Below are positions 35,111 to 46,509 of a stretch of 64,000 nucleotides of DNA, in pieces. Position numbers and translations under genes: made by a program. The notes beneath the pieces are model-generated. The model saw nothing but the letters and a program-made list of their open reading frames with translations, searched no databases and was not told the DNA's origin. Source of the DNA: Ochotona curzoniae (Eukaryota; Chordata; Mammalia; Lagomorpha; Ochotonidae); NCBI RefSeq assembly GCF_017591425.1, contig NW_024466607.1:10424501-10488500 (forward strand), in the 5' to 3' direction. Within the stretch, counting starts at the first letter, position 1, and each line of letters begins with the position of its first letter.

Positions 35111-37100
35111 TACTTCTCACTCTCTGAATGAACTTTAGCACTTACTTAAGCCATTTCAGTGTCTGCACTTACAATGCTTTTTAAGTAAAAGCCATGAACC
35201 TAGGAGATGAATATTTGGCCCAAATTTGGACCACCACAGTACCATCTGCTTGTGAAAGTGTTTTGAGAAAATTAGCCAGAGAACTGGCAGGCAGTTGCCC
35301 AGAAATGCCTCCCTGGGATGCCAGGACACCTCTGTCCCTCCTGCCCAGCAGCCATTGCCCCAGGAAGCCGTTATGCGTCCACCTTACAGTTCTGATTTAG
35401 TTCCTTCTGACTTTTCATTTCCTAATTTTAAAAAAGAAAAATTTTTTCCAAGGTCCTCTTTGTAGTCCTACCACCATCTGTGGGCTCTCCGCAGCTCTCC
35501 TGCTCCACGGGAGCCACAGGAAGTTGTGCTGGGGTAGGTCGTGCCTCTGCTTCCTGGGAGGGTGGCAGGTCCCCCATTCGACCTGGCCATGTGGGCCTAG
35601 CTTAGTGGGCAGCAGCAGAGCTGAGGTTGCTAAGGGGCTCATTGCCTGGGAGGTTCTACAAGGCATCTCGTCCTCCCCTGTCACGTGAACACGTGTGGCC
35701 TTGTCTCCCTCCAGGTGCCCTGCCCCCGACCCTGCACCCCAGCCCACAGGCCTTAGGGCCTCAGTGTGCCAGCTGTGGCTATGGCAGGAGACACCCCCTT
35801 CCCCCCCGCCCAAGTGTGAACAGAGGCAGTGGCTAAGGCCTCCAGAGGCTGCAAATAAACAGAGCTGCCCACCACCCCTCAACCACCAGGAAGGGGCTTC
35901 ATTTCTCGTTCTGTTGATCTTCTCCACAAGGCTGCTCCTTGAAGTGTGAGGGGGGAGCTGGCGGAGGTGTTTCACCCTAGGTAGTGGGTAGGAGTGCCCA
36001 AAACCCCCTCCTGCAGCTAGGGTGAGATGAGTCACTAACCTCCTGCTGCGAGGCTGTGGGGCAGGGCTCAGCTGGGGGATGGGGGCAGGAGCCAGAGCCC
36101 TGAGTTTTAGTGGGAATAGGGTGAAGGGGGTGCCCCCAGGGCTTGGTGCTCTGCCTCCTGTGTGGTCCCTTACCCTGTCTCAAGCCCTAGCCCCGCTTCA
36201 CTTCTTCAGGCCCCTTCCCTTTCTAGCTGCTATTTTCCTTGAGACATTCTAGATTGTTCTAGAGGCCTCCTTCTGGGTCTGGCTGGGGGAAATCTGTGCT
36301 TGTCACAAAAGGGTACCATGCCAGGGCAGTTTGTGAAGTAAAGGAAGTCCTGGAGAGGAGTTCAGTGTCATAACTTTGCGAGCTCACATCTTGATGCTTG
36401 TCAGTGAAAGATGGGAAGCCAGCAGGGTGTGTGGAGGGCCAGTTCTCGGGAGGACTCCGGGGAGCACCTGTGACTCCAGTCGGGGGGCAGGGAACACGCA
36501 GCCTGGAGGCTGGTGGCAAGGGACGGCTGGGAGGGGTGCTTAGCTTCTGCTCTGGTCAGGAGGCTTGTGTGGAGTGAGGAGCTTGTGGGACAGGTGGTGG
36601 CACGCGGAGATACAGGCATCTTTGGGGCATTGACTGTATCCTTCCCTCTGGGACACCTGATGGGAGGTGTCGTGTCTTAGGGGAGATGGCTGCCTGGGAG
36701 GGCTTGAGGAGGCTGCTCATGGAGGCGCATGCCAAGGCCGCCTCCGGCTGCAAACACGTTTGAGGAGCACCTGTAAGAGGTGATTGAGAGGTAGTTATGC
36801 ATCTTCCAGTTCTCCGTGGGTGAGGCAGGACCCCACGCAGCTCCTCGTATCATAGCACATGGGGATCTGCTTGCTGAGGTTTCAGAAAGCTCCTCGGACC
36901 CACAGCTGGCCAGTCTGGGCAGCGGAAGACTTTGGGGAGCGAGGTCACTGTATTTCAGAAAACCAGACTGTTTTCCAAAATGGCCGCATCATTTTGCATT
37001 CCCCGTCAACATGTACAATACCCAGCACAACCGATAGTCTACGGGACTCTGATTTTGCACACTCACCAATCTTTGTTTGAGAAGATTGTTTTGTTTTGTT
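35111..37100. other. Intergenic, no gene seen
   Basis: Mostly GC-neutral unique sequence. Long minus-strand open frames at 35.4-36.0 kb show no recognisable protein and end in low-complexity runs. A LINE-1-like piece lies near 36955-37075. Confidence 0.45.
36955..37078 (-). repeat. LINE-1 fragment, reverse
   Basis: GACTGTTTTCCAAAATGGCC followed by CATTTTGCATTCCCCGTCAA and CACTCACCAATCTTTG matches the order of an old LINE-1 3'-region in reverse. Confidence 0.55.
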
Positions 37101-37107
37101 TGGTGTG

Positions 37108-37330
37108 CTAATGTTTCTTGAAAGGCAGAGTTCTTTAGCTGCCACTTCATTCCCCAAATGTCCACAACCATTGGGGCTGGGCCAGGCTCAGGCTGGCAGC
37201 TGGGAACTGGTCAGTCTCTCGGTCTCTAGGTTTCTCTCCTGGATGGCAGGAATCCGTGACTCTGAATCATTGCCTGCTGCCTCCCGGGATGCATGTTAGC
37301 TGAAAGCTGGACTTGGGAGTTGGAGGCAGG
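37108..37330 (-). repeat. Old CSINE, reverse
   Basis: CTTGAAAGGCAGAGTTC, CACTTCATTCCCCAAATG and GAAAGCTGGACTTGGGAG identify a diverged reverse copy. Confidence 0.6.
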
Positions 37331-37454
37331 TGTTAGGGGGAGCGGGGAGATATCTCAAACAGCATAGAACCCCTCCACCCAACAGCCGACCCAGCATATT
37401 TTTGATAGGTCCTGGTACACATGTGTTTTCTGCTCTCTCAGGTTTCTTTTAGAT

Positions 37455-37745
37455 GAAGAAAAAAATATATTTTCAGAACAGAGTGGCGAGGGAAGGGCAG
37501 TAAGGAGAGGGATAGAGATACGTCCTCCATCTTCTAGTTCATTCTCAGTGCCGGCAGCAGCCAGGCCTGGGACAGGTGGATGTCAGGAACTGGGGGCTCA
37601 GCTCAGTTCTCCGAAACGGGCAGCAGGAACCTAAGGACTTGGGCCATGGTCTGCTGCCTTGTCAGGAGTGTGAACAAAGTGCTGGAGCAGAAGCAGAGGG
37701 GCTGGGGCTGGAGCTGGTGCTCTGATATGGGAGGTGGGTATCCTG
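37455..37745 (-). repeat. Old CSINE, reverse
   Basis: TCCTCCATCTTCTAGTTCATT, then ACTTGGGCCATGGTCTGCTG and AGCTGGTGCTCTGATATGGGA. Confidence 0.55.
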
Positions 37746-38399
37746 AGCGGTGGCTGTTTCTAATCGGAAAACTAATCTTGAAGGAATTTGCTCATGTGCA
37801 GGTGGATGATAGGGCTCCAGTATGTAGACGCATGGAAGAGTTTTGGCTCCGTTGCAATGTCTGAATGAAATTCATTGCAAAGACGTCAAGATTGCATGAT
37901 CAGCTGGGCTGGGGGCACAGAGGCAGGCAGAGGTGAAATGGGCTTCTTTGTCAATGGACCTCTTGCTTGCTTTGCCACTTGGGAAAGAGTTGACAGGTCA
38001 GTTAACAATGGCAACGACACACGGGAGTGAGGTGCTGTGCTGTTGGCAGAGGGAGCATGGGACCACATCTGTTTCACCAGCTCTACTAGTGTGCTGGCAT
38101 CCTTGCGTGCTCAAGGGTTTCAGGCTCAGAGGAACAAGTTTGTGGGGACCAAGTGCTTTTTTTATTTAAAAAAAAATTTTTTTTTCATGATGCTATTCCT
38201 TAGTGGGACTAAGAGCTCTTAATTTCAAGTGACAGTGCTTCTGCTTATCAGGCTTACTTCCAAGCAGGATATTCTGGATTTGATGGTGTGTGTCAGTTTC
38301 TGAAGCTCAGTTTCCTTGTTTGTGGAACAAAGACAGTAACATTGCCTGTCTCAAGGAAGTCTTGGAAGATAAAAGGAGAGAATCCAGAGTAAATGGCAT
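37746..38399. other. Intergenic, no gene seen
   Basis: Unique-looking sequence with an A/T homopolymer patch at 38158-38186. No exon features. Confidence 0.5.
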
Positions 38400-38698
38400 C
38401 TAGTTAAAAATTGAAATTTCAGCCAGCCTATTAGAGCGAGGTGGGACAAGGCATCTCCCACCTGCTGATCTACTTGCCCGGATGATCTCAATAGCTGGAC
38501 CAGGCCTGAACCAAGAGCCTGGAACTTGATCGAGGCCTCCCTTATGCTTATCAGGAACCCAGGAGTTTGAGACATTGTTTTCCAGCCCTCTTATTGAGAA
38601 GCTGGAATTGGAGGTGGAGCCAAGGCCCAAATCGAGGCACTCCCCAGGACTCTGATAGGGAATATAGGCTCTTAATGGCTAGCCCAGATGCCTACCCC
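38400..38698 (-). repeat. Old CSINE, reverse
   Basis: ATCTCCCACCTGCTGATCTAC, GAGCCTGGAACTTGATCGAGG and AAGCTGGAATTGGAGGTGG fit a diverged reverse copy. Confidence 0.55.
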
Positions 38699-38942
38699 CA
38701 GACTTGACTTGTTGATAACTTCAAACATGGTCTCTACCTGCTCTAATATCTTCCAATTCAAGACAGAATCGAATGGGAGGTGATAGCGAAGGTGTTCGAC
38801 GCCCTCAGGCTCGGTTTATAGACACGATCTCTGCTCCTAGTCAACGTTTCCATGCTTCCGTGCTGCACCAGGAACATAGATCATGGACTTGGGGAAAGGC
38901 TGCTGGGCTGAGGGTTGGCATAGCTGTCCTCCAAATACATGC

Positions 38943-39280
38943 TATTTTTTTTTTAAGTTTATTTGAAAGGCAGAGTTATGGAGAGAGAAAGAGAGATACA
39001 ACACACATTCCCCTCTTCCCCCAATCTCTTCTGGCTGAAGTGGCTGACATCACTGGGGCTTGGGTGAGGCTGAAGCCAGGAACAGTCACTTCTTCTGGAA
39101 AGGATTTCCTATGATGGTAGCAGAGGGCCAAACACTTGAGCCACCTTCCACTGCTTTCTCCAGCTGCTTAGCAGGGAGACAGATCAGAAGTGGAGGAACC
39201 AGGACTTGAACGGGAACTCATAATGGAATGTTGATGTTGCAGACACCGGCTTAATCCACTGCACCACAGTGTCAGCCCAG
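38943..39280 (-). repeat. CSINE, reverse, older subfamily
   Basis: Full-length diverged copy: TTTATTTGAAAGGCAGAG to CACCACAGTGTCAGCCC. Its GCAGACACCGGCTTAATCC head differs from the young copies and is closer to the general lagomorph consensus. Confidence 0.85.
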
Positions 39281-39349
39281 GGCATTGTGTTCTGAAGAGG
39301 TTTTTTATTTCTACTTGATCCAGAAGCATTTATGTTCCCTGACAGTTAA

Positions 39350-39630
39350 ATTTACTGTGTTTGCTTGCAAGGCGGATGGAAATCTCCCATCTACCGATTC
39401 ACTCCCCAGATGCTAAAATCAGCCAGGGCTAGGCCAAGGCCACGTCTGGGACATGGGTCTCACATGTGGGAGACGGAGACCCAACTATTTAGGGCATCAT
39501 CTGCAGCCACCTATGGTGTCTATTAGCGGGAAGCTGGAACTGGAGGTGCCATCAGCACTCTGATGCCTATGTGCCAGGCGGGAAGTGATGAATTAGCTAC
39601 TCTGGCCGATGCTCAGCTGCTCCACTGGTT
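39350..39630 (-). repeat. Old CSINE, reverse
   Basis: AATCTCCCATCTACCGATTC, CACTCCCCAGATGCT and GAAGCTGGAACTGGAGGTG mark a decayed reverse copy. Confidence 0.6.
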
Positions 39631-40036
39631 TTAAATTCTAACTTAACCAGATAATGTCAGCTGGTTTCGCTAAGAAAACGCTGTCCTTTCTTCATTGCAC
39701 ACATTGCTGCCTGTCTCTCAGAAATCCATGATCCCTGCCTGTGGAGGCTGATCTTGACCGTGCTACTTTGCTAGCTCTGCGTCCATCCCAGAGCAGGTTT
39801 TCCCATGTAGGAAATTTGGTTAGAGAAAAAAACAAAACACAGATCTTTCACAGGGCTTGTGAAGGGATATTCCACAGGCAGTGATCGGAGTGAAGGTGGG
39901 TGGTGTCGGGGGACTTGCTTGTCCAGAGCCTCGGAGGTCTTGCAGGGTCCAGTCATGAGGCTGAACAGCAGCTGGGAGGGAAAGAGGGTTAAAACAGACC
40001 GTGCAACACTCTTTGCCCTCCTTTAAAAAATTAATG

Positions 40037-40363
40037 GGGCCCGGTGGCGTGGCCTAGTGGCTAAGGTCCTCGCTTTGAACGCGCCCGGGATCCCATATGG
40101 GCGCTGGTTCTAATCCTGGCAGCCCTGCTTCCCATCCAGCTTCCTGCTTGTGGCCTGGGAAAGCAGTCGAGGACGGCCCAAAGCCTTGGGACTCTGCACC
40201 CGCATGGGAGACCCGGAAGTTCCTGGATCCTGGCTTTGGTTCGGCATAGCATCGGCCGTTGCGCTTACTTGGAGAGTGAATCATCGGACGGAAGATCTTT
40301 CTCTCTGACTCTCCTCTCTCTGTTTATCTGACTTTGTAGTAAAAATAAATAAATCTTTAAAAA
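40037..40363 (+). repeat. Full-length CSINE, forward
   Basis: GGGCCCGGTGGCGTGGCCTAG head to AATAAATAAATCTTT tail. Intermediate divergence. Confidence 0.93.
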
Positions 40364-40365
40364 AA

Positions 40366-40900
40366 TTGATTAATGTATGTTGTTATTATCATTTTATAAT
40401 AAAGTTCCATAGGCCCTGGGGTTTCCCTTACCACCTCTCCAATTCGCTCCCCTCACTGAGGTCCCCTGCACTATTACTGTGGTATAGTTCTTTACACACA
40501 CTCATGTGCCCATCATTGCGGGCATGGACGATGGCAGAGAGTCCAGCATCCTACTGTCAAGACATACTTAACAGTTCCTTTGGGAGTCCTTCTTTGATCT
40601 GGAAGTAGAGATGCATACTGCATTGTATGCTCACATCTGGATATGATAGTCTCCATTACGTGGTTACTATACATCCCCTTAAATGAAAAGCCACAAAATC
40701 AACAGGAAAAAAAAAATGAAACTTACAACACCATGAAGTTAAATAACATGCCAATGAATGACTAATGTGCCACTGAAGGAAATGAAAAGGAAAATCAAGA
40801 ACCTTGAGTGAAGAAAGTAATGCCACTGTATGATCTGTGAATCACTGAAGAATTTAATGAGAAGTTGGCTAACATCTCAGTCTCCAGTTCAGTGGATGGC
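40366..40900 (-). repeat. LINE-1 3' UTR-like segment
   Basis: AT-rich segment starting with a motif similar to that at 52.36 kb (TATTA ... ATTTTATAATAAAG/ATTTTATAGGCAC, then ATAGGCCCTGGG). The recurrence suggests a shared lagomorph LINE-1 3' end in reverse. Assignment is tentative. Confidence 0.35.
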
Positions 40901-40998
40901 CAGGGCAGCAATCTAGTCAGAGCCGGTTCTCATGCCGCATTCCCGCCACCTCCACACCCCAGTCAGCTCTAACCCGCAATTGTTTCCACTGTCTGTGG

Positions 40999-41014
40999 CC
41001 ACAAGGGGGCAGTG
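40999..41014 (+). promoter_or_regulatory. CTCF-like site, forward orientation
   Basis: CCACAAGGGGGCAGTG is a full match to the CTCF core, followed by TAGCGCC as in many strong sites. It lies in otherwise plain intergenic sequence downstream of RPSA. Confidence 0.65.
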
Positions 41015-41322
41015 TAGCGCCGTGATCGCCAGCAAACCCGGGCTCACACACTGAAGTCCCATTTCTATCTTTTGCTTTGCGACTAGGGGAAAGTTACCGA
41101 AAACCTTTGTGTTTTAGTTTCAACATCTGTAAAATGGGATTAACAGAAACATCTACCCAATAGGGCTTTTGTGGGAGAATACGTAAGAGAATATAAAGCA
41201 CATGAAAAAGATGAGTGCACTAGGTAGTTTATGTGCTAAGTTGCCCAAAAGCTTCCAAATGGAAAATTTGGAATTATTCTTATGCGTGTATTTTGTGTGC
41301 TGCAGTATAAAATCATGAACTT

Positions 41323-41640
41323 GGGCGCCCAGCACGGTGGCCTGGCGACTAAAGTCCTTTCCTTGAACGTGCTGGGATCCCATATGGGCGCTGGTTCTAA
41401 TCTCAGCAGCCCCACTTCCCATGCAGCTCCCTGCCTGTGGCCTGGGAAAGCAGTAGAGGACGGGCCAAAGCCTTGGGACCCTATGCCCACGTGGGAGACC
41501 TGGAGGAGGTTCCCGGCTCCTGGCTTCAGATTGGCTCAGCTCCAGCCATTGTGCTCACTTGGGGAGTGAATCAGGGGACAGAAGATCTTCCTCTCTGTCT
41601 CTCCTCTCTGTATATCTGTCTTTCCAACAAAAATAAGTAT
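41323..41640 (+). repeat. CSINE, forward, first arm of an inverted pair
   Basis: GGGCGCCCAGCACGGTGGCC head to a CAACAAAAATAAG tail. It abuts the reverse copy at 41641 tail to tail with no spacer. Confidence 0.93.
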
Positions 41641-41968
41641 TTTTTTTAAAGATTTATTTTTATTATTTTTTATTGGAAAGGCGGATATACAGAGAGGAGA
41701 GACAGAGAGGAAGATCTTCCGTCCGATGATTCACTCCCCAAGTGAGCACAACAGTCGATGCTATGCCGATCCGAAGCCAGGAGCCTCTTCCGGGTCTCCC
41801 ACGCGGGTGCAGGGTCCCAAAGCTTTGGGCCATCCTCGACTGCCTTCCCGGGCCACAGGCAGGGAGCTGGAAGGGAAGCGGGGCTGCCGGGATAGAACCG
41901 GCGCCTATATGGGATCCCGGGCGTGCAAGGCGAGGACCTTAACCACTTGCGCCACCGCGCCGGGCCCA
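41641..41968 (-). repeat. Young CSINE, reverse, second arm of an inverted pair
   Basis: Near-consensus copy ending CGCCACCGCGCCGGGCCC. It was probably inserted into the A-rich tail of the older forward copy, since TAAGTATTTTTTT at 41634 and ATAAGTCTATTTTTTT at 41968 flank it. Confidence 0.95.
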
Positions 41969-43165
41969 TAAGTCTATTTTTTTAAAAATCAAGAACTGGA
42001 GGTGACATGGTGTGGGTATAATACCATTTAATTACAATACCCTGTTTTTGGTCTATTTTCTGTCTTTGCATGTGTTTTATCTTTTTTCTGTCCCTTTGCT
42101 CCATGCTGAATATTTTCTTACAACTAGTCTTTGGGTTCCTAATTCTCTCTTCTTCTGAGTCTAATTTTATACAATTCTGTCACGTTCATGGTTTGCATGA
42201 TTTTATTTTTAAGTTTTAAGATGTCTATATGTGTTTTTTTTTTTTTCAATTTGCCTGGAAACTTTATGATTCTCAGTTCAAAATCAGATTTTCTAATCTT
42301 GCCCTTTTCTCTCTTTGTAATAAGCATCACCATTTACAAATCCGGTGCTGTAATCGCAGGGTTTGGAATCGCGTCTAGCCTCCCGTGGACTCCGTTTCCT
42401 GCTGCTTCCCACTTACGTTGTCCAGGTCCTTTTGTTCGGGAAGGATGCCTGTTAACAAGCGGAGTGATTTCAGCTCTTGGCGAATGTTGCCTCCTTCCAG
42501 AGAGGAGAGTCCTCGCTCCTTGCTTGGGATTCCCTGGCGACTTTCTGGCACAACTAGAGGCCACGAGATTGTGCAAAGGCTGTTTTCGTTTGTTTGGTTT
42601 TTATCCCTGGGTATGTCTTTGTGTGATGGTTCAGAAGTTTGGAAGGTTTATCAGATGAGCTCTGACCATTTGAGCCCTTGGCCCAGTGCCCAGGGAGGGT
42701 GTTAAGGTTGGCCCACTCATGTGCCTTCCTTCATATCAGAATCCTAAATGCCCTTCTGTTGCAAGAGGGACTTTGCAGAAACAATCAAGTTAGAGATCCT
42801 GAGAGCAAGAGCTCATTCTGGATGATTTGGGTGGGTCCATTGTGATCACAGGGGTGCTTGGAGTGGGACTCTTGGGTCAAAGAAGAGGAACTGGGAGCAG
42901 AGGTGGAAGGGGCCGGGGAGGGAGGTCCCAGGATGCTGGGGTCCTGGCTTTGAGGACAGAGGACGAGGCCACAAGCAAGTGTTGGAGAAAAACAACTAAA
43001 AACAAAATCTGCTGCCAGCCCAGGGAACATCTCCATAGGGAAAGGAGAGGGTAGGTATTCAGTGCAGCAGCCAAGACTCAACCAAGACGCCGCATGCCAT
43101 CCCGCAGTCCTGAGGTTGGATTCTTGCTGTGGCCTCTAACTCCCGCTTCCTCCGAGTGCATGTCC
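41969..43165. other. Intergenic, no gene seen
   Basis: The AT-rich first 350 bases are LINE-like in composition; the rest is unique-looking. No exon signatures. Confidence 0.45.
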
Positions 43166-43408
43166 CAGGAAGCGGCCGGTGATCACTCATGCAGCCGGAA
43201 CTGGGCTGATCCGAAGCCAGGAGCCAGGAGCTTCTTCCAGGTCTCCCACATGGCACAGCATCCCAAGACCTTGTGCCATCCTCCAGTGCTTTCCCAGGCC
43301 ATAAATGAGGAACTGGGCTGCAAATGGAGCAGCTGGGACTCAAATTAGTGCCCATATGGGATGCCAGCACTGCAGACTGATGCTTGCTCTATCGTGGCAC
43401 CGGCCCCT
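43166..43408 (-). repeat. CSINE, reverse, tail missing
   Basis: GATCCGAAGCCAGGAGCC, CCCATATGGGATGCCAGC and CTCTATCGTGGCACCGGCCCC. The head is intact. Confidence 0.8.
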
Positions 43409-46400
43409 AAGGAGCACCTTCTTTTCCGTCATGGATGGCTGGTTATCTCAGGCCAGGGTATTCACATGTTAGTGGATGGAGGCAGAGTATTGTGCTTTTC
43501 TTAAAATCTGAGCTCCCTGTGGTAGCTTGCTGTGTTGCATCCCCGCTTCTTGGTAGAATTTGGGAACCCTGAGTGTGACATATTGAATTGCTTTTGTCTC
43601 CTCAACCTGTATCCACACCCTTGTCTTTAATGGAGGTGTTGTAACAGCAGCAGTGTGCCTTCTGCAGAGAGAATTTTAACACAAACAGTTGTACAAAGCC
43701 CAGTCCCTGAGTTCAGAACACAGTGTACGTGATCCCGCAGGTCACCACCAGCCAGAACACAATCGTGCCTGTCGCCCTAGCGGAGCAGAGGGAGACTGAC
43801 AGAGATGCTGGGAGCACACAGGGGCTTTGTCTGGGCGGCTGGCAGTTCAGTGTCATGGCCCACTGTTTACCATTGAATGCTGCTGAGTGTGGCCATAATC
43901 TCCAAGATCAAGGTCAGAGGTCTCACGGGCCAGATTTACCCAGACGGTGGGGTGGGAGGGTGGTGAGGAGCGCGGGCATTTGCTTCGCTCCCCTTTGGCC
44001 AGTGAGCTCATCCTTACTGTCCATGAATTCCGCAATCTGCTGTCAAACAAAAGACCCATTTTCGTATTTATAAGGGAAACAATATTGCTATAAAGCTGAA
44101 GACCTCTGCTTTATCATTTTAATCTAAAAACAACTTTTTACAATACTTGGACACAGTAATCATCTAATTGTGACTGTGACATTTTGTGGAACATGGAAGA
44201 ATCCATTGTTGGTGATGACACCACAGTCTTTGGACTGTATCAAAGCTGCTACATGTTTATAGTTTAAAATGGTGAACTTTATAGTATCCAAGTTATGCAT
44301 CTATAAAAATAATCAGTGTGTCCTTTGGGTAGAAGTGTGGCCTGATCCTCCCCCCCTCAACGACCCTCGAGAGAATTTGTCTCTTCCCCCCTCTAGCCCC
44401 TCCCTATGGAGAGGTTGCTCGTTGTCCCTGCCCCTGCATGCCATGCCTGCTGGGCACCAGCCAGGCTCTGAGTACCCCACCGTCTCTCTACAGTGGGGTC
44501 ATCCCCACCCCGGAATCCGTGCCTGCCCTGCCTCAGCCGGTAAGCTCTCCAGTCACTCCACCAGGGTTGCATTCACCTCCAAGCCCTAAACTGGACCCTC
44601 CTCCTCCCAACACCCCCTCGGACCCCAACATGGACTACTTGCAGAAAACAAAACAAAAACAAAGCAAAACAAAACGTGATAGCCTCTGTCATTGTTGATC
44701 CAACACACTACTCCAGTCAGCTTAACAGCAGCCTGGGCTCGCTGTGGGTGGTGGGTGAGTGTAACCTCTCCTCTCAGTAGGTTCCTCTCCATGAAAATCC
44801 AGGGTAATGCGAATCCCACCGCCTTGGCCTCTGTGCTTTCCTGCCAGGCCCCTTACAGAGTCGCCACTTGGTCACCTCCTAGAAATCTCAATTCTCAAAC
44901 CTCTGTCCACGCCAGCCAATCTTCCTGTATAGACACAAACTAGACGCTGATTCCGTTTGCCATGGTCTAGATAACGTCTATCGCTGCAGTGGCAAACATT
45001 AAAGATTTTCTATGTTTAAGTCATTTTTTTCCATTCTCCTGCTCTGTCAATCCTGCTCTCCCTCTCAAGTCTTCTAACACACTGTAAACCCTCAAACTTC
45101 CTAACTCTTCCCTAACCAGTCTAACTCCCAAACACCCCAGGATAGTCCACCTCTCCTAAGTCTCCTCCCACCGCAACCCCAGGGTTAAAGCCTGACTCCC
45201 TCCGCCTCCCTCAGCAGCAGTCCCAGCGCCTCCTGTGTCCTCTGTGAAGCCACTCTCCCCAAGGCTGCAGGGAATTTTCTTTCTTGCTTAACCCCCATAC
45301 CCCCTTAGACAAGAGGGGTGGGGTTGGAGATAAACAGGATCCTTAGAAAAATACTTGGCCTTCTGTGCTCTATAAACAGTGTTTGTGCATAATTAAACAT
45401 AACTCCTAAGGTATTTACAGTGTTCTCTAAAGAATGTAACATTTACATCACAAGTAAATTGGTACAAAGTAAAATCCACTCCACTGTTAAGTTGTTCCAG
45501 GGTTTGAGGTGCACCCATGTGCTTTTATCTTCTGGCTTTATATTAAGATTAAAAGATAATTACAAGCATGCAAATGTGTTCTTCGTGTGAGAGATTGTAA
45601 AGGAAAGAATTTTTAGATAAAAAGAGCATGGCTTGTAAAATATTCTATCCTACAGAAAGATGGTTATATTAGACTGCAGGGGTCAGCGACATCACAGGTA
45701 AAGCAGTATGTTTCCATCGGGAGCCACTGCCTGTCCTGTACTAGCCTTCTGTTCGGGCCAGCTCTCCTCTCTGTCCAGCCAGGTAGTGGGGGTCAACAGG
45801 ATGTCTCCCCCTGAAGAATTTCACACCTCCTTATGATGTTTCTTCCGGGACCACACTGAAGAGTAATGGTCCTGAGCCTCACATCCACCTGGTCAGGCCT
45901 TGACTCCACCTAATTACCAACCCCTCCTGTCAACGTCCATCTGCCTCTCGTCTAATATATATATACACACACACACATATGTAATAACATGTAAATATAG
46001 CTGTCTATATTTACAATAAAATTTAGTAGAAGCGCAGAGTTCTATGGTCCATAAAACTGAACACCGCACATGGAATTATGGGACTTGATAGTGTGACCCT
46101 TACATTTTAGGAACATGACAAGAAAAAGTCTAAGATCAAAGTCAGTATTTGTTGAAACCATGTATCTCTCATACATGAAAATGTTTATAAAAAATTTTGT
46201 AAGTTTGAGCACATAGGGTAATCGCTATAGTCTTCTCATCTCAATCTTAGTTGTAACCAGGTAGGAAAACGTGCAAGGACACACGTGTGTTAGTGTTGTG
46301 TGTATGCATGTGGCTCTTTCAGAGAGGGGAGTTTGGGTGAATAATATGCTTTGATTATGAAAACAGGACCCTAAAGATAGGAATTTGTCAGTTTGACTCC

Positions 46401-46429
46401 AGCTATATTCCTGGCCTCTGGATATGGCT
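43409..46429. other. Intergenic, no gene seen
   Basis: Long repeat-poor stretch. It includes a C-rich, proline-coding patch (44340-44640), a CT-rich patch (45010-45300) and a TATA/ACAC microsatellite (45954-45980). None shows a splice structure or known protein. Confidence 0.45.
45954..45980 (+). repeat. (TA)n(CA)n microsatellite
   Basis: TATATATATA followed by CACACACACACA, then TATG. Confidence 0.85.
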
Positions 46430-46509
46430 TAGGAGGTGCGGGGTGCTGAGTGGTGATGAAGTGATTGTTGCTATGATGGCGTGGCATTTTGTCAGCAGGA
46501 CACGAGGCC

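Noticed and set aside
35415..36035. 206-codon minus-strand frame
   Set aside because: No recognisable protein; it ends in a lysine/phenylalanine low-complexity run from an A/T tract and lacks exon boundaries.
44269..44698. Proline-rich frames at 44.3-44.7 kb as a possible gene
   Set aside because: I tested a resemblance to transcription-factor C-termini but found no match. Both overlapping frames are proline-rich only because the DNA is C-rich, and one ends in a CAAAA-type simple repeat.
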